From positions 1,397,668 to 1,461,667 of the forward strand of contig NZ_RSEC01000058.1 of the NCBI RefSeq assembly GCF_003937945.1: DNA of 64,000 nucleotides, written 5' to 3'. Shown piece after piece: positions 39,183 to 48,079 of the stretch. Origin of the DNA: Amycolatopsis eburnea (lineage in GTDB: Bacteria; Actinomycetota; Actinomycetes; Mycobacteriales; Pseudonocardiaceae). The translations under genes were made by a program, and so were the position numbers. Below the pieces are notes generated by a model that made no database searches, was not told the origin of the DNA, and saw nothing but the letters and a program-made list of their open reading frames with translations. Every line of letters starts with the position of its first letter. The stretch's first letter is position 1.

Positions 39183-39952
39183 GCCGCCTCCGTGCCCAGG
39201 TAGGCCTTGATGACGTCCGGGTCGGACTGGACTTCCGCGGGGGTGCCGTCGGCGATGCGGCGGCCGAAGTCGAGCACGGTGACCCGGTCGGCGATGCCCA
39301 TCACCAGTCCCATGTCGTGCTCGACGAGCAGGATAGAGATGCCCAGCTCGGCGCGGATCCCGCTGATCGTGCCGGCCAGCTCCGCGGTCTCGGCCGCGTT
39401 CATCCCGGCCGCGGGCTCGTCGAGCAGGAGCAGCACCGGTTCGACGGCGAGCGCGCGGGCGAGGTCGACGCGCTTGACGACGCCGTAGGGCAGCGCGCCG
39501 ACCGGGGTGTCCACGACCGGGCCGAGGCCGAGGAACGCGCAGATCTCCCGGGCCCTGGCCGAGTGCCGCCGTTCGGCGCGGACCGTCCACGGCAGCCGCA
39601 GCCCGGTCTCGAGGAACCCGCCGCGGGTGAGCGCGTGCCTGCCGAGCATGACGTTGTCCAGCACGGTCGAACCGGCCGACAGCGCGGCGTTCTGGAACGA
39701 CCGGCCGACGCCGAGGCGCGCGAGCTTGTGCGGCGCGAGCCCGGTGAGACCGGTGTCGCCGAGCCGCACGCGGCCGGCGTTCGCCCGGTACAGGCCGCTG
39801 ATCACGTTGAAGCAGCTGGACTTCCCGGCGCCGTTCGGCCCGATCAGCGCATGCAGCGAACCGGGGGCGACGGTGAAGCTCACTTCGTCGAGTGCCCGGA
39901 TCCCGCCGAAGCGCAGGGAGACGTCCTCGACACGCAGTTCCGGCGGCTTCAT
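39179..39952 (-). CDS. livG: Branched-chain amino-acid ABC ATPase LivG
   Basis: 257 residues from the ATG at 39952, chosen because it overlaps the livF stop by 4 nt as at the other junctions; an ATG three codons earlier is possible. Walker A IGPNGAGKSS at 37-46, GRSFQNAALS (Q-loop region), signature ALPYGVVKRVDLARAL, Walker B VLLLLDEPAAGM, and a C-terminal BCA_ABC_TP_C-like tail ending DPDVIKAYLG. The signature reads LPYGVVKR rather than LSYGQQR, within the variation known for LivG. Confidence 0.93.
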   Translation of the reverse strand: MKPPELRVEDVSLRFGGIRALDEVSFTVAPGSLHALIGPNGAGKSSCFNVISGLYRANAGRVRLGDTGLTGLAPHKLARLGVGRSFQNAALSAGSTVLDNVMLGRHALTRGGFLETGLRLPWTVRAERRHSARAREICAFLGLGPVVDTPVGALPYGVVKRVDLARALAVEPVLLLLDEPAAGMNAAETAELAGTISGIRAELGISILLVEHDMGLVMGIADRVTVLDFGRRIADGTPAEVQSDPDVIKAYLGTEAA

Positions 39953-40758
39953 CCGGCCCACCTCGACAGGGTCCGGCCGGCGAGCTGCTCGCGCGCGCGT
40001 TCGGCCTCGGCGTCGGCGGTCTCCTGCGACTCGGCGTGCCCGCCGAGGTAGAGCCGCTGGACGTCCTGGCTGGCGGCCAGTTCGGCCGCGGTCCCGGCCA
40101 GCGCCACCCGGCCGACCTCCAGCACCACGGCGTGGTCGGCGACGCCGAGCGCCATCACGGCGTTCTGCTCCACCAGCACCACCGCGGTGCCCTGCTCGTG
40201 GATCTCCCGGATGGTCCGGCCGATCTGCTCGACGATCTTGGGGGCCAGCCCGAGCGAGGGTTCGTCGAGCAGGAGCAGCTTGGGCGCGGACATGAGCGCG
40301 CGGCCGATCGCGAGCATCTGCTGCTCGCCGCCGGACAGCAGCCCGGCGCGCTGCTTGGCGCGTTCCTTCAGCACGGGGAACAGCTCGTCGACGCGCTCGC
40401 GCGCGGCGATCCGTTCGGCGGCGGTCCGGGCGCCGATCCCGCCGGCGCGCAGGTTCTCCTCGACGGTCATCCGGGCGAAGACCTGCCGCCCCTCGGGGAC
40501 GCCGACGACGCCGAGCCGGACGATCCGGGCGGGGTCGAGCTTGCCCAGCGCGTGCCCGTCGTAGCGGATTTCGCCGGCGTCGATCGAGCCCCGGTGCATG
40601 CGGAGGGTGCCCGAGACGGCTCTGAGCAGAGTGGACTTCCCGGCGCCGTTGCTGCCGAGCACGGCCAGCACGCCGTCGGCGGAAACGTCGAGGTCGATGC
40701 CGTGCAGGGCGGGCGTGGACCGGCCGTACCGGACCCGCAGGCCACGCACGGTCAGCAC
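39949..40758 (-). CDS. livF: Branched-chain amino-acid ABC ATPase LivF
   Basis: 269 residues. Walker A LGSNGAGKSTLL at 34-45, signature LLSGGEQQMLAIGRAL, Walker B LLLDEPSLGLAP, and VEQNAVMALGVADHA near the H-loop. The order livF-livG-livH-livM-binding protein with overlapping stops makes one operon; the promoter should lie in the repeat-filled 420-bp gap upstream. Confidence 0.93.
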   Translation of the reverse strand: MLTVRGLRVRYGRSTPALHGIDLDVSADGVLAVLGSNGAGKSTLLRAVSGTLRMHRGSIDAGEIRYDGHALGKLDPARIVRLGVVGVPEGRQVFARMTVEENLRAGGIGARTAAERIAARERVDELFPVLKERAKQRAGLLSGGEQQMLAIGRALMSAPKLLLLDEPSLGLAPKIVEQIGRTIREIHEQGTAVVLVEQNAVMALGVADHAVVLEVGRVALAGTAAELAASQDVQRLYLGGHAESQETADAEAERAREQLAGRTLSRWAG

Positions 40759-40894
40759 GGGCTCACTCCAGGACGCAAGAGGCCTCCTCCACTCGTGTGA
40801 CGTGAGTCACGATCAGTGGCGGTCATCCTGCGTTCACCGGTGGCCTTCGGACACCCCCACCTGGAGACCCCTCTGGCTACGAAACGGACACGGC

Positions 40895-41149
40895 GATGTC
40901 ATGAAAGGGTCGTTCACCTCGCCAGACGACATGAACGACCCTTTCACGACATCCCCGCCCAGGGCTCCGGCAAAGTCGCCGGGGGCCGACCGCTCGGTCT
41001 GAACCGACCGGTGCCGGCCGCGGCAAGTGGTGCCGGGCGGCCCTGTGGTGTCTTGAATGAGTCATTCAGGACCTCCGAAGACCTGAATGAGTCATTCAAG
41101 ACGTCGGCGAAGCCGTCGCCGGGCAAGCCGCCGCGACTTTGCCGGGACC
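40895..41149. repeat. Cluster of two palindromes upstream of the liv operon
   Basis: The gap 40759-41178 has no gene. 40895-40953 is an inverted repeat with arms GTCATGAAAGGGTCGTTCAC and ATGAACGACCCTTTCACGAC, a copy of the 30.1-kb element with small changes. 41050-41102 is a second palindrome, arm GTCTTGAATGAGTCATTCAG with one mismatch to its partner. The second is itself bracketed by CCGGCAAAGTCGCCGG (about 40970) and its near-complement CGCGACTTTGCCGG (about 41133). The liv promoter should lie between 40759 and 40895. Confidence 0.9.
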
Positions 41150-41178
41150 CAGACATCCTCGCGGCGCACGGGGGGCGT

Positions 41179-41994
41179 TCACGGATTTCCGGCGGCGGAC
41201 TCCCGGAGCGCCGCGAACACCTCCGGGGAAGTCGTGCACTCGCCGAGGCGGACCGGCTTGCGGTCGCCGTGGAAGTCGCTGGACCCGGTCGCGAGCAGCC
41301 CGAGTGAAGCGGCCACGTCACGCAGCCGCTCCCGAACCTCCGGCGGCTGCTCGGGGTGGTCCACCTCGATCCCGGCGAGCCCGGCCGAAGCCAGCGCGGC
41401 CAGCTGCGCGTCCGAGACCGAAGCGCGCCGCTTGACCGAGCGCGGGTGGGCCAGCACCGCCGCCCCGCCGGCCGCGCGGACCAGGCCGATCGCGTCCGCT
41501 GTGGCCAGGACGTGCTTCGGGACGTCGGCGCGGCCGCCGTCGGCGATCCAGTCGGCGGTGAAGGCGTCGGTGATGCCCACGGCGGCCAGCGCGGCGGCGA
41601 TGTGCGGCCGCCCGAGCGGCGCGCCCGCAGCGATCTCGCGCACCTGCGCCAGGGTGATCGGCGCGCCCAGCTCGCGGCAGCGCTCGACCATCCGCACGCC
41701 ACGCCGGTCCCGGTCGGTGCGGATCAGCTCCAGCTCGGCCGCCAGCGCCGCGTGCCCGGGGTCGGCGAACAGGCCCAGCAGGTGCACCTCGGCGTCGTCG
41801 AGGCGGCACGAGATCTCGACGCCGGGGACGAGTTCGACGTCCGAAGCGGCCGAAGCCGCGGCCAAGCCCGCGAAGGTGTCGTGGTCGGTGAGGGCCAGCA
41901 CCGTCAGGCCGGCTTCGGCGGCCAGCCGGGGCAGCTCCGACGGCGGTGTCGTCCCGTCGGAGGCCGTGCTGTGCGCGTGCAGGTCGATCGTCAC
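41179..41994 (-). CDS. PHP-domain phosphoesterase
   Basis: 271 residues. Metal-binding motifs of the PHP family are in place: HAHSTASDG at 6-14, LTDHDTF, VPGVEISC and SSDFHGDRKP near the end. Close in layout to the RNase AM/YciV (TrpH-like) group, which removes 3'-5' phosphates from short RNAs or nucleotides. Neighbouring genes do not narrow this. The stop lies just beside the liv-region repeats. Confidence 0.88.
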   Translation of the reverse strand: MTIDLHAHSTASDGTTPPSELPRLAAEAGLTVLALTDHDTFAGLAAASAASDVELVPGVEISCRLDDAEVHLLGLFADPGHAALAAELELIRTDRDRRGVRMVERCRELGAPITLAQVREIAAGAPLGRPHIAAALAAVGITDAFTADWIADGGRADVPKHVLATADAIGLVRAAGGAAVLAHPRSVKRRASVSDAQLAALASAGLAGIEVDHPEQPPEVRERLRDVAASLGLLATGSSDFHGDRKPVRLGECTTSPEVFAALRESAAGNP

Positions 41995-42007
41995 CCGAGC
42001 GACGATC

Positions 42008-42631
42008 TCACAGCAGCCCGGCCTCGCTGGCCTTGCCGATCGCCTCGACCCGGTTGCGCGCGCCGAGCTTGTGCAGCGCCGACTGCAGGTACGTCTTCAC
42101 GGTGTTGCGCGCCAGCCCCGTCGACTCCGCGATCTCCGGGTTCGTCTGCCCCTGCGCGGCCAGCCGCAGCACCTCGTACTCCCGGCGGGTCAGGCCGCTG
42201 CGGGCCAGCGCGTCCGACCGCTGGCCTTCGTCGGGCAGGATCCGCGGGTCGACGACGCGCTCGCCGCGCAGGACCCGCCGCAGCGCCGCCACCAGGTCGG
42301 TGCCGGCGACGTCCTTGAGCAGGCAGCCGTGCGCGCCCGAGTCCAGTGCGGCCAGCACGCCCTGGTGGTCGCCGTGCGCGGTGAACACCACGATCCGGGC
42401 CGGCGGGTGCACGTGCCGCAGCTCGGCGATCACCTCCGGCGCGAGCATGTCCGGCAGCCGCAGGTCGAGCAGGATGAGGTCGGGCCGCAGCTGCGCGACG
42501 CGCTGGATCGCCGCCCGCCCGGACTCCGCCGACCCGGCCACCTGCAGGCACGGGTCCGAGCGCAGCAGCAGCGTGACGCCGTCGCGGACCACCGGGTGGT
42601 CGTCGACGACGAACACGGTCGCGGGCGTCAC
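42008..42631 (-). CDS. NarL/LuxR-type response regulator
   Basis: 207 residues from the GTG at 42631, which overlaps the histidine-kinase stop (GTGA). Receiver domain with DDHP at 10-13 and phosphoacceptor Asp in LILLDLRLPD (about 56), conserved Thr in VFTAHG and Lys in CLLKDV. C-terminal LuxR helix-turn-helix: LTRREYEVLRLAAQG and NTVKTYLQSALHKLGARNR. Partner of the upstream kinase; targets unknown. Confidence 0.93.
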   Translation of the reverse strand: MTPATVFVVDDHPVVRDGVTLLLRSDPCLQVAGSAESGRAAIQRVAQLRPDLILLDLRLPDMLAPEVIAELRHVHPPARIVVFTAHGDHQGVLAALDSGAHGCLLKDVAGTDLVAALRRVLRGERVVDPRILPDEGQRSDALARSGLTRREYEVLRLAAQGQTNPEIAESTGLARNTVKTYLQSALHKLGARNRVEAIGKASEAGLL

Positions 42632-43767
42632 GGCCGCACCAGCGGCACCCACGCGCGCAGCGTGCAGCCGTCGTCTTCGTCGCGGACCAGGCTGACCCGG
42701 CCGCCCAGCCGCGCGGCGCGCTCGGCCAGCGTCCGCAGGCCCACGCCGGCGCCGGGCACGGTCGCCGCGCCGGTGCCGTCGTCGGCGACGACCACCTGCA
42801 CGCCGTCGTCGCCCGCCACCAGGCTGACGATCACCGACGACGCCCGGGCGTGCTTCTCGACGTTGAGCAGTCCTTCGCGGACGGCGGACACCAGCAGCGC
42901 CGTCCGTTCGGCGTCCAGCGGCGGCACCGCCGCGAGCTGCACGAACCGCGCCGGGACGCCGCAGCGCGCCTGGAACGAGCGGCAGTGCTCGGCCAGCTCG
43001 ACCGGCAGCGCCCGCTCCGGGCTGGACTCCGACAGCGCGAGCAGCGACTCCCGCAACGCCCCGGCGGCCGCCGAGACGTCCCCTTCCAGCCGGTGCAGCC
43101 GCGCTTCGAGCCCCGGGTTGCCGTGCAGGTCCGCGGTCAGGTCGCGCACCTGGACGCCGATGGAGAACAGCAGCGCGCCGACCGAGTCGTGCAGCGCGCT
43201 CTGCATCCGCAGACGCTCGCCCGCCACCGCGGCCGTCCGGTCGGTCTCGGCGACCTTGGCCAGGTGCAGCGCCGTCCCGGCGTCGAGCGCGACCTCCTCC
43301 AGCCGCCGGACGGCGTCGTCGCCGAAGTCGGCGGGCTCCCGCATGGCCGCGTAGGCGATGGCGACGGTCTCGCCGCGCGCGACGATCGGGACGGCGAGCA
43401 TCGCGGCCAGGCCCTCACCGCGCACCTGGGCGTCGAACTGGTGGGTGATCGCCGGCGAGCTGACGTAGTCGCTCACCCTGACGGGGCGGCCCAGCGCCAG
43501 CACCCGGCCGCCGATGCCCTGGCCGACCGGCACCTCGAGGTCCTGGAGGGCGTCGGTCCGGGTGCCGGACATCCAGCGGATCACGGCCAGCTCGGGCCGG
43601 TCGAGCTCGGCGACGAAGCCGGCCTTCGCCCCGACCGCCGCCCGGATCAGGCGCGCGGTCCCGTGCAGCGCGGCGACGCGGTCGAGCGTGCCGAGCAGCT
43701 TTTCGCGCTCGCGCAGCAGCTCGCCCAGCACCGCGCTGTACTCGGCGACGTGCTCCTTTGCCGTCAC
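42628..43767 (-). CDS. GAF-domain histidine kinase (HisKA_3 type)
   Basis: 379 residues from the GTG at 43767 (AAAGGAG lies just inside, so the start is not certain). No membrane segment: a cytoplasmic sensor. Order: short coiled N-terminus, GAF domain about 30-170, dimerisation helix with phospho-His in MQSALHDSVGALLFSIG (His193), and HATPase with REGLLNVEKHARAS and GVGLRTLAERA. NarX/DegS-like. Signal could be redox or a small ligand bound by GAF. Divergent from the FAD/Fe-S dehydrogenase, a candidate target. Confidence 0.9.
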   Translation of the reverse strand: MTAKEHVAEYSAVLGELLREREKLLGTLDRVAALHGTARLIRAAVGAKAGFVAELDRPELAVIRWMSGTRTDALQDLEVPVGQGIGGRVLALGRPVRVSDYVSSPAITHQFDAQVRGEGLAAMLAVPIVARGETVAIAYAAMREPADFGDDAVRRLEEVALDAGTALHLAKVAETDRTAAVAGERLRMQSALHDSVGALLFSIGVQVRDLTADLHGNPGLEARLHRLEGDVSAAAGALRESLLALSESSPERALPVELAEHCRSFQARCGVPARFVQLAAVPPLDAERTALLVSAVREGLLNVEKHARASSVIVSLVAGDDGVQVVVADDGTGAATVPGAGVGLRTLAERAARLGGRVSLVRDEDDGCTLRAWVPLVRP

Positions 43768-43851
43768 GCGCCCACGATCGCACACGGACTGTGGTTTCGG
43801 ACATACCCGGCTGGAGAGGTACGAGGGCGCCCGGTCGACTTGAATGGGGGT

Positions 43852-46587
43852 GTGGAGATCCTCACCGACGCCGCCACGCTCGCGCTCTACACCACCGACG
43901 CGTCCAACTACCGCCACGTGCCCCGCGGCGTGGTGCTGCCGCGGACCGCCGCCGACGTCGTCGCCGCGGTCGCCGAGGCCCGCGTCCGCGACCTGCCGGT
44001 GATCGCGCGCGGCGGCGGTACGAGCGTCGCCGGGAACGCGTGCGGGCCCGGGCTGGTGATCGACGCGTCCCGCCACCTCGGCGGGGTGCTCTCGCTGGAC
44101 CCGGAGACCCGGCTCGCGCGGGTGCTGCCCGGCACGGTGCTCGACGACCTGCAGGCGGTCGCGGCCCCGCACGGGCTGCGGTTCGGGCCGGACCCGTCGA
44201 CGCACAGCCGCTGCACGCTCGGCGGCATGATCGGCAACAACGCGTGCGGGTCGCACTCGGTGGCGTGGGGGCGCACGGTCGACGTCGTCCGCTCGCTGGA
44301 GGTGCTGCTCTACGACGGCACGCGGCTGCGCGTCGGCCCGGACGAGCCCACCGAGGGCCGGATCTTCGACGAGCTGCGCGCGCTGGTGCGCGACAACCTC
44401 GCGTTGCTGCGCAAGGAACTCTCGACGTGGCCGCGCCGCGTGTCCGGTTACGGGCTCGAACACCTGTTGCCGGAGAACGGCTTCGACGTCGCCAAGGCGC
44501 TCGTCGGGAGCGAGGGCACGTGCGTGACGATCCTGGAGGCGACCGTCTCGCTGGCCCGGCTCCCGGACCGGAAAGTGCTGGCGGTACTGGGTTTCCCGTC
44601 CGACGTCGCGGCGGCGGACGCGGTGCCGGCGATCCTGCCCTGGTCGCCGCTGACCGTCGAAGGCGTGGACGCCGAACTGGTCGCGATGCTGCCGGGCCGG
44701 GCGGGCGACCTGCCGCCGGGTGGCGCGTGGCTGTTCGTCGAGCTGGCCGGGGACGAGCCGGCCGAGCGGGCCCGCGCCTTGGCGGCGTCCCTCGATCTGA
44801 CGGGCTTCGCGATCGTCGACGACCCGGCCGCGCAACGCGGGCTGTGGCGCATCCGCGAGGAGGGCGCCGGGCTCGCGACGCGGCTCGCCGACGGCTCGGA
44901 GGCGTGGCCCGGCTGGGAGGACGCCGCCGTCCCGCCCGAGCGGCTCGGCGCGTACCTGCGCGAGTTCAAGGAGCTCATGCGCGCGCACGGGCGCCGCAGC
45001 GTCGTCTACGGCCACTACGGCGAAGGCTGCCTGCACCTGCGGCTGGACTTCGACCTGCTGTCGGCGTCCGGCGTCGCGGATTTCCGGCGGTTCCTGGAGG
45101 AGGCGGCGGACCTCGTCGCGGCGCACGGCGGTTCGCTGTCCGGCGAGCACGGCGACGGCCAGGCGCGGTCCGAGCTGCTGTCCCGGATGTACAGCCCGGA
45201 GATGCTGGACGTCTTCGCGCGGTTCAAGGCGATCTTCGACCCGGCCGGGCGGATGAACCCCGGCATCCTGGTGGCGCCGCGGGCGGTCGACGCGGACCTG
45301 CGCGTCCGGGCCACTTCACCGTCCTTTGAGGACACAGTGTTCCTCGGCTACCCCGAAGACCGGGGGAGCTTCGGGCAGGCGATGCGGCGCTGCGTCGGCG
45401 TCGGGAAGTGCCGCAACACCAGTGGTGGTGGCGTGATGTGCCCGAGCTACCGGGCCACCCGCGAGGAGCAGCACTCGACGCGCGGGCGCGCGCACCTGCT
45501 GGCCGAGATGATCAACGGCGAAGTGATCAAGGACGGCTGGCGGTCGGCCGAAGTGCACGACGCGCTGGACTTGTGCCTGTCCTGCAAGGGATGCCTGTCG
45601 GACTGCCCGGTCGACGTCGACATGGCGACGTACAAGTCCGAGTTCCTGCACCAGCACTACCGGCGGCGGCTGCGCCCGGCGTCGCACTATTCGATGGGCT
45701 GGCTGCCGCTGTGGCTGCGGCTCAGCGCCCGGGCACCGCGGCTGGCCAACGCCGTCGGGCGGTCCAGCTTGGCGGGCCTGGTGAAACGGCTCGGCGGGAT
45801 CGCACCGGAACGCGCCCTGCCCACGTTCGCCGCCTCGCCGTTCACCCGCAGTCGCGCGGATCTGCGGCGCCGGGCTTCGGGCGAGCGCCGGGTGGTGCTG
45901 TGGCCGGACTCGTTCAACAACTACCTGACGCCGTCGGTGCTCGACGCCGCGTACGAGGTGCTCACCGCGGCAGGCTACGACGTCGTGCTCCCGGACCGCG
46001 GGGTCTGTTGTGGACTGACGTGGGTGTCGACCGGCCAGCTCGGCGTGGCACGGCGCGTCCTGGACCGGACGCTGAGCGTGCTCGCGCCGTACCTGGAGGA
46101 CGGCTACGAGGTGGCCGGACTGGAACCGAGCTGCACGGCGCTGTTCCGCGGCGACCTGCCCGCGCTCATGCCGGGTGACGCGCGCGCCTCCTTGCTGGCG
46201 TCCCGCACGTTCACCTTCGCCGAGTTGCTGGAGCGAGCCCCGATCCCGTTCGCGGCGCTGGACGTCGACGCGATCACGCAGGTGCACTGCCACCAGCACG
46301 CGGTCCTCGGCTTCGGCGCGGACGAGTCGGCGCTCGCGGCGGCGGGCGTCCGGAACCAGACGCTGGACGCGGGCTGCTGCGGCCTGGCGGGCAACTTCGG
46401 CTTCGAGCGCGGCCACTACGACGTCTCGAAGGCGGTGGCGGAGGACCGGATGCTCCCGGCGATCCGCGCGGCGTCGGAGGAGACGGTGGTGGTGTCGGAC
46501 GGCTTCAGCTGCCGGACGCAGATCGAGCAGGAGTCCGGCCGCCGTCCGGTGCACCTCGCGGAACTACTGCGCCGCGCGTTGCCCTGA
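43852..46587 (+). CDS. FAD-binding and 4Fe-4S 2-hydroxyacid-type dehydrogenase (fusion)
   Basis: 911 residues from the GTG at 43852. Order: FAD-binding domain of the vanillyl-alcohol-oxidase fold (PVIARGGGTSVAGNACG, then CTLGGMIGNNACGSHS), FAD-oxidase C-terminal domain ending GEHGDGQARSELL and GRMNPG, then an Fe-S part (CVGVGKCRNTSGGGVMCPSY; CLSCKGCLSDCPVDVDM), and two CCG-type motifs (GVCCGLTW, AGCCGLAGNFG). This fused GlcD-GlcF layout is found in D-2-hydroxyglutarate and D-lactate dehydrogenases that feed electrons to the respiratory chain. Substrate is inference. Overlaps the convergent gene by 24 bp. Confidence 0.9.
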   Translation: MEILTDAATLALYTTDASNYRHVPRGVVLPRTAADVVAAVAEARVRDLPVIARGGGTSVAGNACGPGLVIDASRHLGGVLSLDPETRLARVLPGTVLDDLQAVAAPHGLRFGPDPSTHSRCTLGGMIGNNACGSHSVAWGRTVDVVRSLEVLLYDGTRLRVGPDEPTEGRIFDELRALVRDNLALLRKELSTWPRRVSGYGLEHLLPENGFDVAKALVGSEGTCVTILEATVSLARLPDRKVLAVLGFPSDVAAADAVPAILPWSPLTVEGVDAELVAMLPGRAGDLPPGGAWLFVELAGDEPAERARALAASLDLTGFAIVDDPAAQRGLWRIREEGAGLATRLADGSEAWPGWEDAAVPPERLGAYLREFKELMRAHGRRSVVYGHYGEGCLHLRLDFDLLSASGVADFRRFLEEAADLVAAHGGSLSGEHGDGQARSELLSRMYSPEMLDVFARFKAIFDPAGRMNPGILVAPRAVDADLRVRATSPSFEDTVFLGYPEDRGSFGQAMRRCVGVGKCRNTSGGGVMCPSYRATREEQHSTRGRAHLLAEMINGEVIKDGWRSAEVHDALDLCLSCKGCLSDCPVDVDMATYKSEFLHQHYRRRLRPASHYSMGWLPLWLRLSARAPRLANAVGRSSLAGLVKRLGGIAPERALPTFAASPFTRSRADLRRRASGERRVVLWPDSFNNYLTPSVLDAAYEVLTAAGYDVVLPDRGVCCGLTWVSTGQLGVARRVLDRTLSVLAPYLEDGYEVAGLEPSCTALFRGDLPALMPGDARASLLASRTFTFAELLERAPIPFAALDVDAITQVHCHQHAVLGFGADESALAAAGVRNQTLDAGCCGLAGNFGFERGHYDVSKAVAEDRMLPAIRAASEETVVVSDGFSCRTQIEQESGRRPVHLAELLRRALP

Positions 46588-47466
46588 GCCCCACCAAGCC
46601 GTCGCCAGCGCCTCCAGCGTCGGCTCCGGTGGTTCGGGCATTTCCCCGAAGTACCAAGGGAAGTTGCTGTAGACGTGCAGCAGCGCGTACGCCAGGCAAC
46701 GGCGTTCGTCGATCGCCTGCCCGTAGCCGTCGAGGAACCGGCGCAGGAGGTCGCGGTCGCCGCTGCTCACGAACAGGCCCACCGCCACGAAGTCGTACTC
46801 CGCCGCGCCGCGCATCGCGGGTTCGAAGTCGAACAGGCCCGTGACGCGGCCGCCGTCGATCATCACGTGGTCGCGCATGAACTCGGTGTGCAGCGGCACG
46901 ACCGGCGGCGTCCCGAGGTCGACGTGGTCGAGGAAACCGGGGATCTGCGTCACCCACGTTTCGTCCAGTTCGGTCCGCCGGTGGTGCTCGACGACCTTCG
47001 CCCGCTGCCGCGCGACGAATCCGGCCCAGTCGTGGGGGCCCAGGGCGGCCAGCCGCGGGTCGTCGACCGCGTGCAGCGTGGCCAGCAGCTCGCCCAGCTC
47101 GGGCATCAGGTGCCGCTTGTCCGCTGTGGACAGGGTGGGCCAGGCTTCCTTGAGCGTCCGGCCGGGCAGGCGTTCCATCAGCAGCCAGCCCCAGCCGTCG
47201 CGTTCGCCCGCGTCCTTGAGCGCCGGGGCCGGGAGCGTGCCGGACAGGACTTCGAGCATCGTGCGTTCGGTGGTGATTTCGTCGCGGTACAGCGGCGGGT
47301 ACAGCTTGAGGACCAGGTCGTCGCCGACGGCGTACACCGGCAGCGAACCCTCGGTGAACGGCACGACGTCGGCGCGGCCCAGCAGGCCGGTGACCGCGGG
47401 CAGCAGCCCGGCGCGGGTGAGCGCGCCGAACTCGGCTTCGGTCGCCGCGGGCGGGAAGGGCACCAT
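46564..47466 (-). CDS. Aminoglycoside-phosphotransferase-fold kinase
   Basis: 300 residues. Kinase-like fold with DLVLKLYPPLY (ATP-binding Lys), a hinge WGWLLMERLPG, a catalytic-loop HTEFMRDHVMID in place of the usual HxDxxxxN, and the metal-binding FDFEPAMRG. The catalytic Asp of HGD is Glu (HTE), which is tolerated in some members but may mean reduced or altered activity. Could phosphorylate a sugar, choline-like molecule or antibiotic. Convergent with and overlapping the preceding gene's end. Confidence 0.82.
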   Translation of the reverse strand: MVPFPPAATEAEFGALTRAGLLPAVTGLLGRADVVPFTEGSLPVYAVGDDLVLKLYPPLYRDEITTERTMLEVLSGTLPAPALKDAGERDGWGWLLMERLPGRTLKEAWPTLSTADKRHLMPELGELLATLHAVDDPRLAALGPHDWAGFVARQRAKVVEHHRRTELDETWVTQIPGFLDHVDLGTPPVVPLHTEFMRDHVMIDGGRVTGLFDFEPAMRGAAEYDFVAVGLFVSSGDRDLLRRFLDGYGQAIDERRCLAYALLHVYSNFPWYFGEMPEPPEPTLEALATAWWGSGQRAAQ

Positions 47467-47496
47467 GATCTCGACGCTAGAGCGGGTGTCCAGCGG

Positions 47497-48060
47497 TTAT
47501 TCGCTGCGCTCCAGCAGCGTCCGCGTCGCGGTGAGCACGAGCCGGCAGACCTCTTCGGGGTCGGCGCTGGCCAGTGGCTCCTTGCCGGAGATCTCGCGGA
47601 CCAGCGCGATGCCCATCAGCCACGCCAGCGCGAGGTCGGCGCGCAGCTCGGCGTCCGGGGCGTCGGTCAGCGTCGCCAGCACCCGCGCGTACTCCTCGCC
47701 GATCTCCTGCCGGATCGCGGCCGCGACGCCGTCGCTGCCCGACGAGCGCAGGTACGTCTCCAGCGTCCGGTTCCCCGCGCCGTCGGGCGCCAGCATGCTG
47801 CGCAAGGAAGCGCTGAAGAGCCGCTCGGGCGGCGTGGCGGCCAGCTGTTCGCGCCCGTTGCGCGCGATGACCGCCTCGAACAGCGCTTCCTTGCTGCCGA
47901 AGTAGCGGAAGAGCAGCGACTGGTTGACCCCGGCGAGCTTGGCGATGTCCCGCACGGTCGTCCGGTCGAAGCCGCGTTCGGCGAACAGCTCCGCGGCGGC
48001 GTCGAGCAACGCCAGCCGCGTCGCGGCCGCGTCCCGCTTCCGGCCGGGCTGTTCGCTCAC
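47497..48060 (-). CDS. TetR-family transcriptional regulator
   Basis: 187 residues from a GTG at 48060. Helix-turn-helix: TRLALLDAAAELFAERGF, TTVRDIAKLAGVNQSLLFRYFGSKEALF. C-terminus is a TetR_C domain with no clear ligand clue. It lies downstream of the P450-ferredoxin genes on the same strand, separated by the palindromic repeat, and starts about 150 bp away from the ferredoxin stop. It may act on them or on the 20-bp palindrome at 50264. Confidence 0.9.
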   Translation of the reverse strand: MSEQPGRKRDAAATRLALLDAAAELFAERGFDRTTVRDIAKLAGVNQSLLFRYFGSKEALFEAVIARNGREQLAATPPERLFSASLRSMLAPDGAGNRTLETYLRSSGSDGVAAAIRQEIGEEYARVLATLTDAPDAELRADLALAWLMGIALVREISGKEPLASADPEEVCRLVLTATRTLLERSE

Positions 48061-48079
48061 CGGTGCAGGTTAACCGGCA

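Noticed and set aside
42628..45150. 840-codon frame running through the histidine kinase and far upstream
   Set aside because: Only the part from the GTG at 43767 encodes kinase domains. The remainder is antisense to the FAD/Fe-S dehydrogenase and has no recognisable content.
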